In this document: positions 9,263 to 18,278 of the stretch, one piece after another
Position numbering within the stretch: the first letter of the stretch is position 1
How the letters are laid out: every line of letters begins with the position of its first letter
DNA from: Bacillus canaveralius
GTDB lineage: Bacteria; Bacillota; Bacilli; Bacillales; Cytobacillaceae
Direction: 5' to 3'
Assembly (NCBI RefSeq): GCF_002860125.1
Contig: NZ_PGVA01000004.1
Coordinates: 244,363 to 308,362 of the forward strand
DNA length: 64,000 nucleotides
Position numbers and translations under genes: made by a program
The notes under the pieces: model-generated
The model's input: only the letters and a program-made list of their open reading frames with translations
Told to the model about the DNA's origin: nothing
The model's database searches: none

Positions 9263-9296
9263 AGCCTTCACTGATCAGAAAGTGAAGGCTTTATTT
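9263..9296 (+). terminator. Terminator after resC
   Basis: A perfect 10-bp stem, AGCCTTCACT (9263-9272) with AGTGAAGGCT (9281-9290), is followed by TTATTTT. Confidence 0.88.
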
Positions 9297-9402
9297 TAAA
9301 TACATCTTGTATGACTCAACATTATACATAGAACCCAATGTTAGAAAAAATATGGCATTAAAGGCCGCTGTTTTGTAAAATATCTGCAAGGGGGAATGTT
9401 CA

Positions 9403-10119
9403 GTGGAAAACGATGTAAAAGTGTTAGTAGTAGATGATGAAGAAAGAATTCGCCGCTTGTTGAGGATGTATTTGGAAAGAGAAGGCTACATAATTGAAGA
9501 AGCAGAGGATGGGAACGAAGCTTTATCAAAGGCTCTGGCCAATGACTATGATGTGATTCTGCTCGACTTGATGATGCCTGGCAAAGATGGAGTAGAGGTT
9601 TGCCGTGAGCTCCGTGAGAAAAAAGCAACTCCGGTCATAATGTTGACGGCGAAAGGTGAAGAAGTAAACAGAGTCCAGGGGTTTGAGGTCGGCACAGACG
9701 ATTATATTGTAAAGCCTTTCAGCCCAAGGGAAGTGGTGCTTCGTGTGAAAGCACTGTTGCGACGCTCATCGAAAACGACTTATTTGCAAACGGAGACAAC
9801 GACTAAAGATGTGATTGTTTTCCCGCATTTAACAATCGATAATGATGCACACCGTGTCATGGCCGATGGCGAAGAAGTGAGCTTGACGCCGAAGGAATAT
9901 GAATTGCTGTATTTTCTTGCCCGTTCACCTGATAAGGTGTTTGATAGGGAACAATTGCTCAAGGAAGTCTGGCATTACGAATTTTTTGGTGATTTAAGAA
10001 CAGTAGATACCCATGTAAAGCGGCTCAGGGAGAAACTGAATAAAGTTTCGGAACAGGCAGCGAAAATGATCGTAACTGTATGGGGAGTCGGCTATAAATT
10101 TGAAGTTGGAAACGAATGA
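9403..10119 (+). CDS. resD: Response regulator ResD
   Basis: A 238-residue OmpR-type response regulator. The receiver domain has the acidic pair D11-D12, phosphoacceptor D55 ([11 protein letters not shown]) and K104 (IVKPFSP). The C-terminal winged helix covers about residues 135-236 ([20 protein letters not shown]). ResD controls respiration genes, including resABC and cytochrome and anaerobic genes, in response to oxygen limitation. GTG 9403 follows AAGGGGG. Its stop overlaps the start of resE by four bases, so the kinase and regulator are coupled. Its position behind resABC supports ResD over other regulators of this class. Confidence 0.95.
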   Translation: MENDVKVLVVDDEERIRRLLRMYLEREGYIIEEAEDGNEALSKALANDYDVILLDLMMPGKDGVEVCRELREKKATPVIMLTAKGEEVNRVQGFEVGTDDYIVKPFSPREVVLRVKALLRRSSKTTYLQTETTTKDVIVFPHLTIDNDAHRVMADGEEVSLTPKEYELLYFLARSPDKVFDREQLLKEVWHYEFFGDLRTVDTHVKRLREKLNKVSEQAAKMIVTVWGVGYKFEVGNE

Positions 10120-11891
10120 TGTTTTGGCGAAGTGTAGTCGGTAAGCTTTGGATTACGATTCTTTTTCTCGTTTCGTTCGTGCTGTTTATTCTGACGATCA
10201 TGATGATGGAGTTTTTTGAAAACTACCATATAAACGAAACGGAAAAGGGATTAACAAAAACAGCAAGTAAAATCGCCAGGATTATTGAGGAACATGAGCA
10301 AAACGATCTGCAAATAAGTTTGGAGATATCCTGGGAATTGCTTGATGATGTGACGAAGGGTGCAATCTTTGAAAACCAGAACCAATATCACCTTTCGCCA
10401 AATTCACAGGGAACCGACGATTTACCGCTTGCTTTATTAAGGGATGATCCAGATTTGTCCAAGGTTTTTACCGACAGGGATACGGTAAAAAAAATCTCTC
10501 CAGTCAATGAAGAAAACCCGAATATGAACCGTGATTCGCAAATACTAATTGTCGGTGTTCCTTTGAATGAAACAGGTGCTGTTTTTATTTATCAATCACT
10601 TGAAGTGATGGAGGAAACGACCCGCTCGACGACCAAATTTATTTGGCTTGCCGCAGGAGTTGCCATCATTTTAACGACGATTTTTGCTTTTTTCTTATCA
10701 ACGAGAATTACGGCACCGCTACGGAAAATGCGCGAAGCTGCTTTTGAGGTTGCGAGAGGAAAATTTGACACGAAGGTTCCTATCTTAACGAATGATGAAA
10801 TAGGCGAACTGGCTACCGCTTTTAACCAAATGGGCCGCCAATTGAAGTTCAATATGAACGCATTAAGCCAGGAGAAAGAGCAACTTTCGAGCATTTTAAG
10901 CGGAATGGCCGATGGCGTTATTACGTTTAACCGTGATGGGACAATTTTGATCACCAACCCTCCGGCCGAACGTTTTCTGCAAAATTGGTATTATGAACAA
11001 CATGAAGCAAATAATCAGGAAGCAGTTCCTTCCGAGGTGATGGAATTATTCCAGCTTGCTGTTGATACCGAAAAGGAGCAGGTAGGAGAGATCTCCTTTC
11101 AAGGCCGTTTTTGGGTGATCATTGTCAGTCCCTTATATAATAACAAGTTTATTCGCGGGGCTGTCGCTGTTATTCGGGATATGACCGAGGAGCGCCAGCT
11201 GAATAAACTCAGAAAAGACTTTATTGCCAATGTATCGCATGAGCTTCGTACGCCGATTTCGATGATGCAGGGCTATAGCGAGGCGATTGTCGATGATATT
11301 GCCGGAACGGTTGAAGAAAAGCAGGAAATGGCTAAAGTCATTTATGATGAATCGCTGCGGATGGGCCGCCTCGTCAACGAGCTCCTTGATCTGGCCCGGA
11401 TGGAAGCGGGATATATCGAACTAAATACGGAAGCAGTTGAAATTCGTCCGTATATCCAGAGGATTATCCGCAAGTTTCACGGGCTTGCAAAAGACAAGGA
11501 AATCAAGCTCACTTTTTCGATTTTAAGTGATGAAGAATATTTCGTATTTGATCCCGACCGGATTGAACAAGTACTAACGAATTTAATTGATAATGCGATC
11601 AGGCATACGCCGGATACAGGTAAGGTTGAAGTGATCATTAAAACGAATGAACGGGGTTTGTTTGTGGAAGTAAGTGACTCAGGCTCCGGAATTCCCGAAG
11701 AAGATATTCCGTTTGTTTTTGAACGGTTTTATAAAGCGGATAAGGCAAGAACGAGGGGCCGTTCCGGTACTGGTCTTGGCCTTGCAATTGCCAAAAATAT
11801 CATCGATGCCCATAAAGGAAATATTACAGTGCAAACAAAGCTTAACCTCGGCACGATATTCTCGTTTTTTGTCCCTCGAAATATCGGATAA
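10116..11891 (+). CDS. resE: Sensor histidine kinase ResE
   Basis: A 591-residue membrane sensor kinase. Two membrane spans (about 9-31 and 174-195) flank an extracellular sensing loop; a HAMP linker follows (195-248), then a PAS domain (250-355). The dimerisation and phosphotransfer domain carries His375 in [10 protein letters not shown]. The ATPase domain has [21 protein letters not shown] and [11 protein letters not shown]. ResE phosphorylates ResD. The ATGATG start overlaps the resD stop. A terminator lies after the gene. Confidence 0.95.
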   Translation: MMFWRSVVGKLWITILFLVSFVLFILTIMMMEFFENYHINETEKGLTKTASKIARIIEEHEQNDLQISLEISWELLDDVTKGAIFENQNQYHLSPNSQGTDDLPLALLRDDPDLSKVFTDRDTVKKISPVNEENPNMNRDSQILIVGVPLNETGAVFIYQSLEVMEETTRSTTKFIWLAAGVAIILTTIFAFFLSTRITAPLRKMREAAFEVARGKFDTKVPILTNDEIGELATAFNQMGRQLKFNMNALSQEKEQLSSILSGMADGVITFNRDGTILITNPPAERFLQNWYYEQHEANNQEAVPSEVMELFQLAVDTEKEQVGEISFQGRFWVIIVSPLYNNKFIRGAVAVIRDMTEERQLNKLRKDFIANVSHELRTPISMMQGYSEAIVDDIAGTVEEKQEMAKVIYDESLRMGRLVNELLDLARMEAGYIELNTEAVEIRPYIQRIIRKFHGLAKDKEIKLTFSILSDEEYFVFDPDRIEQVLTNLIDNAIRHTPDTGKVEVIIKTNERGLFVEVSDSGSGIPEEDIPFVFERFYKADKARTRGRSGTGLGLAIAKNIIDAHKGNITVQTKLNLGTIFSFFVPRNIG

Positions 11892-11957
11892 ATTAGCCAG
11901 TTTTGCCGATTAGTCTTGATTCACGGGAAACATTCATTGTTTGCAGGCAAATATAAG

Positions 11958-12004
11958 AAGGAAGGAACAGGGAAGAATTTCCTTGAAGCCCTTCCTTTTT
12001 TCTT
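11958..12004 (+). terminator. Terminator after resE
   Basis: AAGGAAGG (11958-11965) pairs with CCTTCCTT (11990-11997), followed by a T-rich tract; the 24-base loop makes it weaker than the others. Confidence 0.6.
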
Positions 12005-12071
12005 TGAAAGAGTCTATATTTAGGAAAAGGAAAGCGAATAGAAGCCCATGTCAATGTGAGAGACTCAAAGG

Positions 12072-12098
12072 TGAAACTTTTTATACATAAATTACGAC
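12072..12098 (+). promoter_or_regulatory. ECF (sigma-X type) autoregulatory promoter of sigX
   Basis: TGAAAC at 12072-12077, exactly 17 bases, then CGAC at 12095-12098. This is the TGtAAC-N17-CGaC layout recognised by SigX in B. subtilis, where sigX autoregulates its own operon. The start codon is 27 bases further on. Confidence 0.78.
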
Positions 12099-12125
12099 TA
12101 TTATTTTGAACGGGGAGGGGAACCG

Positions 12126-12677
12126 ATGGACTCCGTTTTTGAGGAATTGTATACAAAATACCATCAGGATGTATTTCAATTCTTATTTTATATGGTGAGA
12201 AATAGAGAACAGGCAGAGGATCTTGTTCAGGAAGTATATATTAGAGTGCTGAAGTCTTATGAGCGTTTTGAGGGGAAGAGCAGCGAAAAAACGTGGTTGT
12301 TTTCGATTGCAAGGAATGTTGCAATTGATTTCTTTCGCAAGCAAAAAGGATGGAAGCAGCGGCTGCTGGACAGATTTGACTGGTCAACCCAACAAGTCAT
12401 GGATGAACAGCCGATCCCGGAAGAGGTAGCAATGCAGAATGAGGAAATTCGCGCGATGTACGGATGTCTGAAACAGTGTACTGTCGATCAAAGAATGGTT
12501 GTCACTATGCGTTATATCCACGGGCTGTCGATCAGCGAAACGGCTCAAGCACTGGACTGGACCGAAAGTAAAGTAAAAACGACCCAGCACCGGGCCTTGA
12601 AGGTGTTAAAGAAGAGAATGGAAGAATCGATGGAAAAGGAGGGTATGAGCATTGAAAAAATCAGAGTGGAGCGATGA
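12126..12677 (+). CDS. sigX: ECF RNA polymerase sigma factor SigX
   Basis: A 183-residue ECF sigma factor. Region 2 includes QDVFQFLFYMVRNREQAEDL and ends at the -10-binding part (KTWLFSIARNVAIDFFRKQK); region 4 carries a helix-turn-helix (GLSISETAQALDWTESKVKT). SigX in B. subtilis controls cell-surface modification genes such as dltA and pssA and protects from cationic peptides. Assignment to SigX rather than another ECF factor rests on location downstream of resE, the pairing with an RsiX-type gene and the promoter. ATG 12126 follows GGGGAGGGG. Confidence 0.9.
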   Translation: MDSVFEELYTKYHQDVFQFLFYMVRNREQAEDLVQEVYIRVLKSYERFEGKSSEKTWLFSIARNVAIDFFRKQKGWKQRLLDRFDWSTQQVMDEQPIPEEVAMQNEEIRAMYGCLKQCTVDQRMVVTMRYIHGLSISETAQALDWTESKVKTTQHRALKVLKKRMEESMEKEGMSIEKIRVER

Positions 12678-13905
12678 GCGCATTGAGAAGCTGCTCGGGC
12701 AAATGCCAAAGCTGACAGATCATCGCAATCCTCAGGATATACATCAAAATATTGCCGGAAAGCTCGGGAAACGAAAGCGCCAGGCATGGCTCATGCCGGG
12801 TTTGGCCACGGCTGCCGCCTTAATCCTTTTCTTTATTTTGGCACCCGAATTATTGGATTGGCGGAGTTCCCCCGCTCGCGATACGAATCTAGAATCGGCG
12901 GAGCGACAAAATGAAGGGCGGCAAGAAAATAAGATCGCACTGGAAAGCAATAGTCGTGCCGACAAAGCGGAGAAGAATAGCCAGCAAGAATCAACTGCGG
13001 ACATCCAGACAAATCCGGAAGAAAACAACCAAAATACATTTGCCGCAAAAGGCTCCGATGCTTTAAGTCCGCTGCCTGAGAGGACGGCCGTTTATGAAGA
13101 CGATTTAAACGGACAGGAATTATTGACATACGCCTTGCCAGCAGATGGTGGCAACAATATTGTCCCGATCAGTGTGCTTGTTGCAAATGAGGAAAAAAAG
13201 CCATGGCTTGACCTGTACAAGAAAACAGCCGGCCAGCTTATGGAAGAGACTTGGGGTCTCGATGAGTATTATCCTCTTAAGGCAGAGTTAAGCATGGATG
13301 AAACAAAGAGGGAACTTACCATTAATTTTGCGGCAGATTCGCAATACGGCCAGGGCTCACGCAGCGAGATCACGATACCAGAAGTACTGGAACAAAATTT
13401 CGCCGGCAAAGTTGATACGGTTATCCTGAAAACAGCGGGTGAACCGGGGTTGATGCTGGGGAATAACGGTCCGCTTAATGAGATCAACTTGGCAAGTGCT
13501 CAATCGACCGGTGACCATGGTTACTTTTTCTTAAACCAGGATGGTCGTGCACAACCGCTTTTAGTTCCGTCATCGAAGGAATATAACACGATCGATGAAG
13601 CGTTTATCGCGATGCAGAAACAATCAACAGAGGGAAACCTTATACCATCGATACCTAGTCATTTCGAAATTACACCTGGCGAGAAAAATGCAAAGCTGTT
13701 GTCGGTCGAGCTAAAGGGCTCTGAAAATAATGAAAATGCGGCGGATTTAGTCTATACGGTCGAAGCGATTTTATTAACAGCCAAAGACTTCGGCTACGAA
13801 GCTGTCATCCTGAAAAACGATGAGGTGAAATCGATCGGCGGCTTTCCGGTTGCCGAGGTAATCAATGTCCCGCTCGGAGCAAATAAGCAAAATATCAGAA
13901 AGTAA
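12652..13905 (+). CDS. rsiX: Anti-sigma-X factor RsiX
   Basis: A 417-residue single-span membrane anti-sigma factor. Residues 1-42 are the basic cytoplasmic sigma-binding part (MKKSEWSDERIEKLLGQMPK), a membrane span lies at about 43-62, and a low-complexity Asn/Glu/Ser linker (about 65-130) leads to a large extracytoplasmic domain. It probably sequesters SigX and releases it under envelope stress. TTG 12652 lies inside the end of sigX (26-base overlap) behind AAGGAGG at 12636-12642, a start choice that couples the two genes. It is about 50 residues longer than the B. subtilis protein, mostly in the linker. Confidence 0.88.
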   Translation: MKKSEWSDERIEKLLGQMPKLTDHRNPQDIHQNIAGKLGKRKRQAWLMPGLATAAALILFFILAPELLDWRSSPARDTNLESAERQNEGRQENKIALESNSRADKAEKNSQQESTADIQTNPEENNQNTFAAKGSDALSPLPERTAVYEDDLNGQELLTYALPADGGNNIVPISVLVANEEKKPWLDLYKKTAGQLMEETWGLDEYYPLKAELSMDETKRELTINFAADSQYGQGSRSEITIPEVLEQNFAGKVDTVILKTAGEPGLMLGNNGPLNEINLASAQSTGDHGYFFLNQDGRAQPLLVPSSKEYNTIDEAFIAMQKQSTEGNLIPSIPSHFEITPGEKNAKLLSVELKGSENNENAADLVYTVEAILLTAKDFGYEAVILKNDEVKSIGGFPVAEVINVPLGANKQNIRK

Positions 13906-13934
13906 GATCAGCCGAGAGAAGGCTGATCTTTTTT
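13905..13934. terminator. Terminator between convergent rsiX and the PBP gene
   Basis: The 9-bp stem AGATCAGCC (13905-13913) with GGCTGATCT (13921-13929) is followed by TTTTTTA. It terminates rsiX on the plus strand and may also serve the opposing gene. Confidence 0.85.
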
Positions 13935-13935
13935 A

Positions 13936-16014
13936 CTATTGCTGTGCGCGATGCTTTAAGCTGAAGTAAGTATCCAGGACCTTCCGGCCAATCTCCATGT
14001 TTGGTGAGGGACCGCTGTCTGCCTGATAAACCCACGGAACAATAACGGCCATCGCTACTTCCGGATTATTATACGGAGCGTATGCTACTAAGCTCAGATT
14101 CATGACTTCCGGAGGAGGCCCATCTGATTTTTTTCGCTGTGGGCCGTCGTAGAATGCCTGGGCGGTTCCTGTTTTTCCGGCAGGCAGGTAAGTGGCAGTA
14201 CCAAAGGTCCGATAACCCGTTCCGCCGCTTTCCTGCATCACCTTTTGAAAACCGAGCTGGACGCGATCAAGCCATTCCTCCTGAACGTCCAGTTTATTTA
14301 AGACCGTAGTCGGGATTTTCTTGAAAACTGGACCAAGCTCATTTTGATTGGAAGCGGGCTCGCGGATTTCTTTCACAATATGCGGTTTAAGCCGGTATCC
14401 ATCATTGGCGATCGTTGACACGTATTGGGCCAACTGCATCGTGGAGTACGTGTCATACTGGCCGATGACAAGATCAAGCATATGACCTGGCAAGGTACTC
14501 ATTCCTTTGAAGCCATTTTGTTCATTTGGCAAGTCGATTCCTGTTCTTACCCCTAATCCAAACTGGGCAAAAGAATCCCTGATCGTGCCGAAGCCCTGAA
14601 TGTCTAGAGGCAATGGCATGTCTCGACGGTAGTGCCCTTTTCCAATTCGGATTGCGGTGTGGAACATATATACATTGGAAGACAGTTTAAGAGCTTCAAC
14701 ATCGTCCGGTTTGCCCAGATATTTGTACGAGCCTTTTTCCTGCGGAGTGCCTTTAAATTTTAATGGTGTATCATCGAATCGGTCAGTAGGCTTGATCACG
14801 CCCGTTTTAAAACCGGTTAAAACCGTAGCCCCCTTAACAGCGGAACCGACATTGTAAGTAGTAGTGATATTGCCAAGTGCATCATCAATCATCTCGTTCT
14901 GGCCGGTCTCTTCGTTTTTGACGATTCTCTTTCCGGCCATCGTTAAGATTTCTCCTGTCTTAGGCTCGATTAACACGACGTATGCCCGGTCAAGCAGGCT
15001 TGTATGTGGTAGCTGCTTGGTGGCCCAAAGCTGTTCTTCAATGATTTTTTCAACAGCAATCTGCAGGTCCATATCGATCGTTAAGACAAGGTCTTTGCCG
15101 CGCTGGCCTTCTGAAATGACTTCAGTGCCAAGGACATTGCCGGCTTTATCGGTGATGTTTTTGATTTTTGCTTTATGGCCATGTAATACATCCTCATATT
15201 GCATCTCAAGATAACTTTTGCCAACCCGGTCATTCCGGCTGTAGCCTCGCGATAAAAAGTAATCAATCCGCTCTTCAGGGAGGCCATCATCTGTTTCAGT
15301 AGTGTTTCCGAGCACGGATTTCAATGTAGGTTCATATAAGTATTTTCTTTGCCAGTCAGCCGTCGTATCGACTCCCGGCATCGCGTTTAAATTTTCGCTG
15401 ACGAGTGCAAACTCTTCCTTTGTGACATGATCATTTTTCACGATTTGCGGTGTCAAAGCGTAGCCGGAATTTAGTTCGCGGTAAATCGCGAGAACTTTTA
15501 AATCATCCTCCGAAAGCTCCTTTAAGTCCTCTTCGGTTATGCGATCAAGCTGTAACTGATAAAGCTGCTTATCGGTCAATTTTTTCTTTTTAAACAACTG
15601 AAGTTCAGCCTTTGTAATTTTTCCGGCTGCTTTTTCCGGATTTCGCAGGATCCAGAAATCCTGTTTATCCCTTTCCCGAATTTTTTCCGTGCCAACGGTG
15701 ATCAGCTTAGCCAAATTTTCTGCCGTCACAAGCATTTCTTTCGGGGTTGTTCCCTGCAATTTAGTATACGTTATCGCATTAATTGGCGTATTATCGATGA
15801 TGATTCTGCCATGCCGGTCATACATTTTTCCGCGCGGAACGGGTTTTTGTACAGTAATGTTTTCGGTTCTGTCGACCTCCTGTTTAAAATCATTTCCATA
15901 GACAATTTGCACGATTCCCAATCTTAATATCAATAAGGAAAACAATATAAATACAACGAAAAATAACAGGTTTAACCTGATCGGAAGATAGCGCTTTTCT
16001 TTTTTCTTTTTCAC
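13936..16014 (-). CDS. Class B penicillin-binding protein 2 (PbpA/PbpH-like transpeptidase)
   Basis: A peptidoglycan DD-transpeptidase of about 692 residues. A short basic cytoplasmic tail is followed by one membrane anchor (LNLLFFVVFILFSLLILRLG), the PBP dimerisation domain (PRGKMYDRHGRII) and the transpeptidase domain with motifs SAVK (GSAVKGATVL), SSN (LKLSSNVYMF) and KTGT (AGKTGTAQAF). It cross-links side-wall peptidoglycan, as B. subtilis PbpA and PbpH do; I cannot tell which paralogue this is. I chose GTG 16014 because AAGGAAG at 16026-16032 (minus strand) precedes it; TTG 16035 is an alternative with no visible ribosome-binding site. It is one of four minus-strand genes, convergent with rsiX. 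Confidence 0.9.
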   Translation of the reverse strand: MKKKKEKRYLPIRLNLLFFVVFILFSLLILRLGIVQIVYGNDFKQEVDRTENITVQKPVPRGKMYDRHGRIIIDNTPINAITYTKLQGTTPKEMLVTAENLAKLITVGTEKIRERDKQDFWILRNPEKAAGKITKAELQLFKKKKLTDKQLYQLQLDRITEEDLKELSEDDLKVLAIYRELNSGYALTPQIVKNDHVTKEEFALVSENLNAMPGVDTTADWQRKYLYEPTLKSVLGNTTETDDGLPEERIDYFLSRGYSRNDRVGKSYLEMQYEDVLHGHKAKIKNITDKAGNVLGTEVISEGQRGKDLVLTIDMDLQIAVEKIIEEQLWATKQLPHTSLLDRAYVVLIEPKTGEILTMAGKRIVKNEETGQNEMIDDALGNITTTYNVGSAVKGATVLTGFKTGVIKPTDRFDDTPLKFKGTPQEKGSYKYLGKPDDVEALKLSSNVYMFHTAIRIGKGHYRRDMPLPLDIQGFGTIRDSFAQFGLGVRTGIDLPNEQNGFKGMSTLPGHMLDLVIGQYDTYSTMQLAQYVSTIANDGYRLKPHIVKEIREPASNQNELGPVFKKIPTTVLNKLDVQEEWLDRVQLGFQKVMQESGGTGYRTFGTATYLPAGKTGTAQAFYDGPQRKKSDGPPPEVMNLSLVAYAPYNNPEVAMAVIVPWVYQADSGPSPNMEIGRKVLDTYFSLKHRAQQ

Positions 16015-16116
16015 CGGATCCCACACTTCCTTCAAGAACGCAAAATATTGGCTGATGATTCCATTTTATAGTAATATGAGAAAAGATTCTATTATATTTG
16101 AAAATTTTAAATAATT

Positions 16117-16210
16117 GAATCAATTTCACAATGTAACAAGCTAAACCGAAAAATGAATGAAGTTGGCTAGATATAGAAGAGTATGCCGTAGGAAACGAAT
16201 AATCCTAAGA
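16117..16210 (+). repeat. Dispersed inverted-repeat element, copy 1 (truncated)
   Basis: This is the left part of an element also found at 35633-35769 and 44200-44349. It shares the left end AATTTCACAATGTAACAAGC, then CCGAAAAATGAA, and the core GAAGAGTATGCCGTAGGAAA followed by CGAATAAT, almost identical to copy 2. The right arm (CGTTTTTCAATT...TGCTTTATG) is absent here. It lies between the divergent PBP and M23/LysM genes. The rest of this 327-base gap holds only the promoter described below. Confidence 0.75.
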
Positions 16211-16269
16211 AAAATCAGTTTGCATAAAATGTCAGGAAACACCAAATACTGTTTTCATATGCTGACACT

Positions 16270-16297
16270 TTGACATGAAGTTCTAATAAAGTACAAA
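16270..16297 (+). promoter_or_regulatory. Putative sigma-A promoter for the M23/LysM gene
   Basis: TTGACA at 16270-16275, a 16-base spacer and TACAAA at 16292-16297, located 45 bases before the start codon. The -10 hexamer is imperfect. Confidence 0.45.
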
Positions 16298-16341
16298 CAT
16301 ACATAAGGTGAAAGGGAGAGTACAAGTTAAGGAGGAAAAGA

Positions 16342-17274
16342 ATGAAAGACTACATAAAAAGATTTCTGATTGCCGGTATTATGGCATTGTGTGTTAGTTT
16401 ATTATTTCTTGGCGGAAAGCACTCCCAGGCTGCCTCACTGAACATAAGCGAACAAACGGCCCATTGGATTTGGCCTGCTGATGGCGTTATTACAGATTTG
16501 TACGGCACGAGACATGGACATCACAAAGGAATAGATATCGCAGCGGAAAATGGTGCGCCTATTTATGCTGTCGATCGAGGAACGGTTGTGAAATCATATT
16601 ACTCCGGTTCGTATGGACATGTCGTGTTTGTAAGGCATCCAAATAATTTTGAGACGGTGTACGCGCACTTAAATAAACGCTATGTACAGGATGGCCAGAC
16701 GGTCAGCCAGGGTGATTTGATTGGGGGAATGGGCAATACAGGCGATTCGTCAGGAGTACATCTTCACTTTGAAGTTCATGAGGCAGAATGGACAGCGGAA
16801 AAGAAAAATGCTGTTAACCCGGTTGCCGTGTTAGGCAATATCGCAATGGGCGAAGCCGTCCATGTATTTAAAAATGATAAACCTGGTCATACCGCAATTG
16901 AAGCTGCTGCCAAGCCCCCGTACGACCTGGATAATGAAGCTGTAAAGTCTGAAAAAGAGCCAGAACACCAACAGGAAATTATCCACACTGTCCAGCCAGG
17001 CGAAACCCTATGGTCAATTGCTGAACATTACAAGACCTCGATTAACACGATTACAACTTTAAACGGAATTGACGGAAATATGATGATTCAGCCAAACCAA
17101 AAGCTTTCAATAAAATCGTCCAGTAAAAATCAGTATATAGTCCAACCGGGCGATACATTAACAAGTATTTCCCGCGCAGCAAACACGACCGTTAAACAAT
17201 TGATAGAAATAAATAATCTGGAATCAGCGTTAATTCAGCCGCAGCAATTGCTGACCCTTCGCATTGATGAATAA
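16342..17274 (+). CDS. Secreted M23 (LytM-type) peptidase with two LysM domains
   Basis: A 310-residue exported cell-wall protein. A signal peptide covers residues 1-31 (cleavage near SQAAS). The M23 domain (about 42-170) has the zinc-ligand pattern HHKGID and HLHFEVHE, so it looks catalytically intact. A variable linker is followed by two LysM peptidoglycan-binding modules (about 214-260, HTVQPGETLWSIAEHY; and 264-308, YIVQPGDTLTSISRAA). It would cleave peptide cross-links in peptidoglycan, probably as a D,L- or glycyl-type endopeptidase; the bond is not deducible. ATG 16342 follows AAGGAGG. Neighbours do not fix a pathway. SpoIIQ-like proteins share the fold, but those lack the LysM pair and catalytic residues. 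Confidence 0.85.
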   Translation: MKDYIKRFLIAGIMALCVSLLFLGGKHSQAASLNISEQTAHWIWPADGVITDLYGTRHGHHKGIDIAAENGAPIYAVDRGTVVKSYYSGSYGHVVFVRHPNNFETVYAHLNKRYVQDGQTVSQGDLIGGMGNTGDSSGVHLHFEVHEAEWTAEKKNAVNPVAVLGNIAMGEAVHVFKNDKPGHTAIEAAAKPPYDLDNEAVKSEKEPEHQQEIIHTVQPGETLWSIAEHYKTSINTITTLNGIDGNMMIQPNQKLSIKSSSKNQYIVQPGDTLTSISRAANTTVKQLIEINNLESALIQPQQLLTLRIDE

Positions 17275-17357
17275 ATCCGAATGCCATTATTGATTTTTTT
17301 CTTGCCGATGTCCTTTTCTAAAAAGTATAATGATAAAAATTGGAGAGGGCGGAGAAT

Positions 17358-18170
17358 ATGCTGACGGATTATCATAACCATCTGGAAAAGGGAACGCTGA
17401 CACTTGACTATTTACGGAAATTTACTGAACAGGCAGCCCAAAAAGGGATTGACCATTTTGGGATTTCCGAACATGCTTATCATTTCTATCAGACTGCAAA
17501 TATTTTGCAAAACGATTGGGTAAATGAACGAAGATATTATGATATGAAGGATTATGTAAAGCTTTTTCACGCGGCCTGGGATCATAATATTGATGTAAAG
17601 ATGTCGATCGAAATGGATTATACGCCTGGAAAACATAAAGAGATGGACCAGTTTATTAATCAATATGATTTTGATTATGTGATTGGCTCAATCCACTGGG
17701 TCGGTGATTTTGGCATCGATCTCAGTGAATATAAACATGAATGGGATAAACGGGATATTCATGAAGTGTATACTGCCTATTTTGATCAGGTTGTTACCCT
17801 CGCTGAATCGAATCTTTTTGATATTGTCGGGCATCTCGATCTTGTGAAAATTTTCAAATATGTACCAAAGGACGAAGAATTTTTATTGGCGCAATACGAA
17901 CGGGCCGTAAACGCTCTTGCAGAGTCAAAAACATGTGTAGAAATAAGCACAGCCGGTTTAAGAAAGCCTGTCGGCGAATTATACCCGGACAAAAGGCTGC
18001 TGGAAATGTGCTGCAACAAGAAAATTCCGATCGTTCTCTCGTCTGATGCCCATGTCCCCGAAGATGTCGGGGCTGACTTTGACCAGGCGCTGAAGCTGGC
18101 ACGGGAGGTTGGCTACCAGTCGATCATGACCTTCTCGAAAGGAGAACGAAAAGAATTTCCGCTTGGGTAA
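17358..18170 (+). CDS. PHP-domain phosphatase, histidinol-phosphatase family
   Basis: A 270-residue PHP metallophosphoesterase. The metal-binding motifs are DYHNHLEKG at the N-terminus, GISEHAYHF, GSIHWVGD, DIVGHLDLVK and SSDAHVPEDVG near the end. This pattern is that of HisJ/HisK histidinol-phosphate phosphatases, which release phosphate in the penultimate step of histidine synthesis. ATG 17358 gives the PHP motif at the very start and has GGCGGAG upstream; TTG 17340 is less likely. No other his gene is next to it, so a wider substrate range is possible. Confidence 0.8.
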   Translation: MLTDYHNHLEKGTLTLDYLRKFTEQAAQKGIDHFGISEHAYHFYQTANILQNDWVNERRYYDMKDYVKLFHAAWDHNIDVKMSIEMDYTPGKHKEMDQFINQYDFDYVIGSIHWVGDFGIDLSEYKHEWDKRDIHEVYTAYFDQVVTLAESNLFDIVGHLDLVKIFKYVPKDEEFLLAQYERAVNALAESKTCVEISTAGLRKPVGELYPDKRLLEMCCNKKIPIVLSSDAHVPEDVGADFDQALKLAREVGYQSIMTFSKGERKEFPLG

Positions 18171-18240
18171 AAGAAAACAGAGTTTGCACACACGTACGTT
18201 ACATAAAAAAACCGGCCGGTCAGCCACGGCCAATCATGCG

Positions 18241-18278
18241 CAAAAACAGGACAGAGGCCGAGCTCTGTCCTGTTTTTG
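18241..18278. terminator. Bidirectional terminator between the PHP gene and serA
   Basis: A perfect 16-bp stem, CAAAAACAGGACAGAG (18241-18256) with its complement (18263-18278), has A and T tracts on both sides and serves both convergent genes. Confidence 0.92.
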
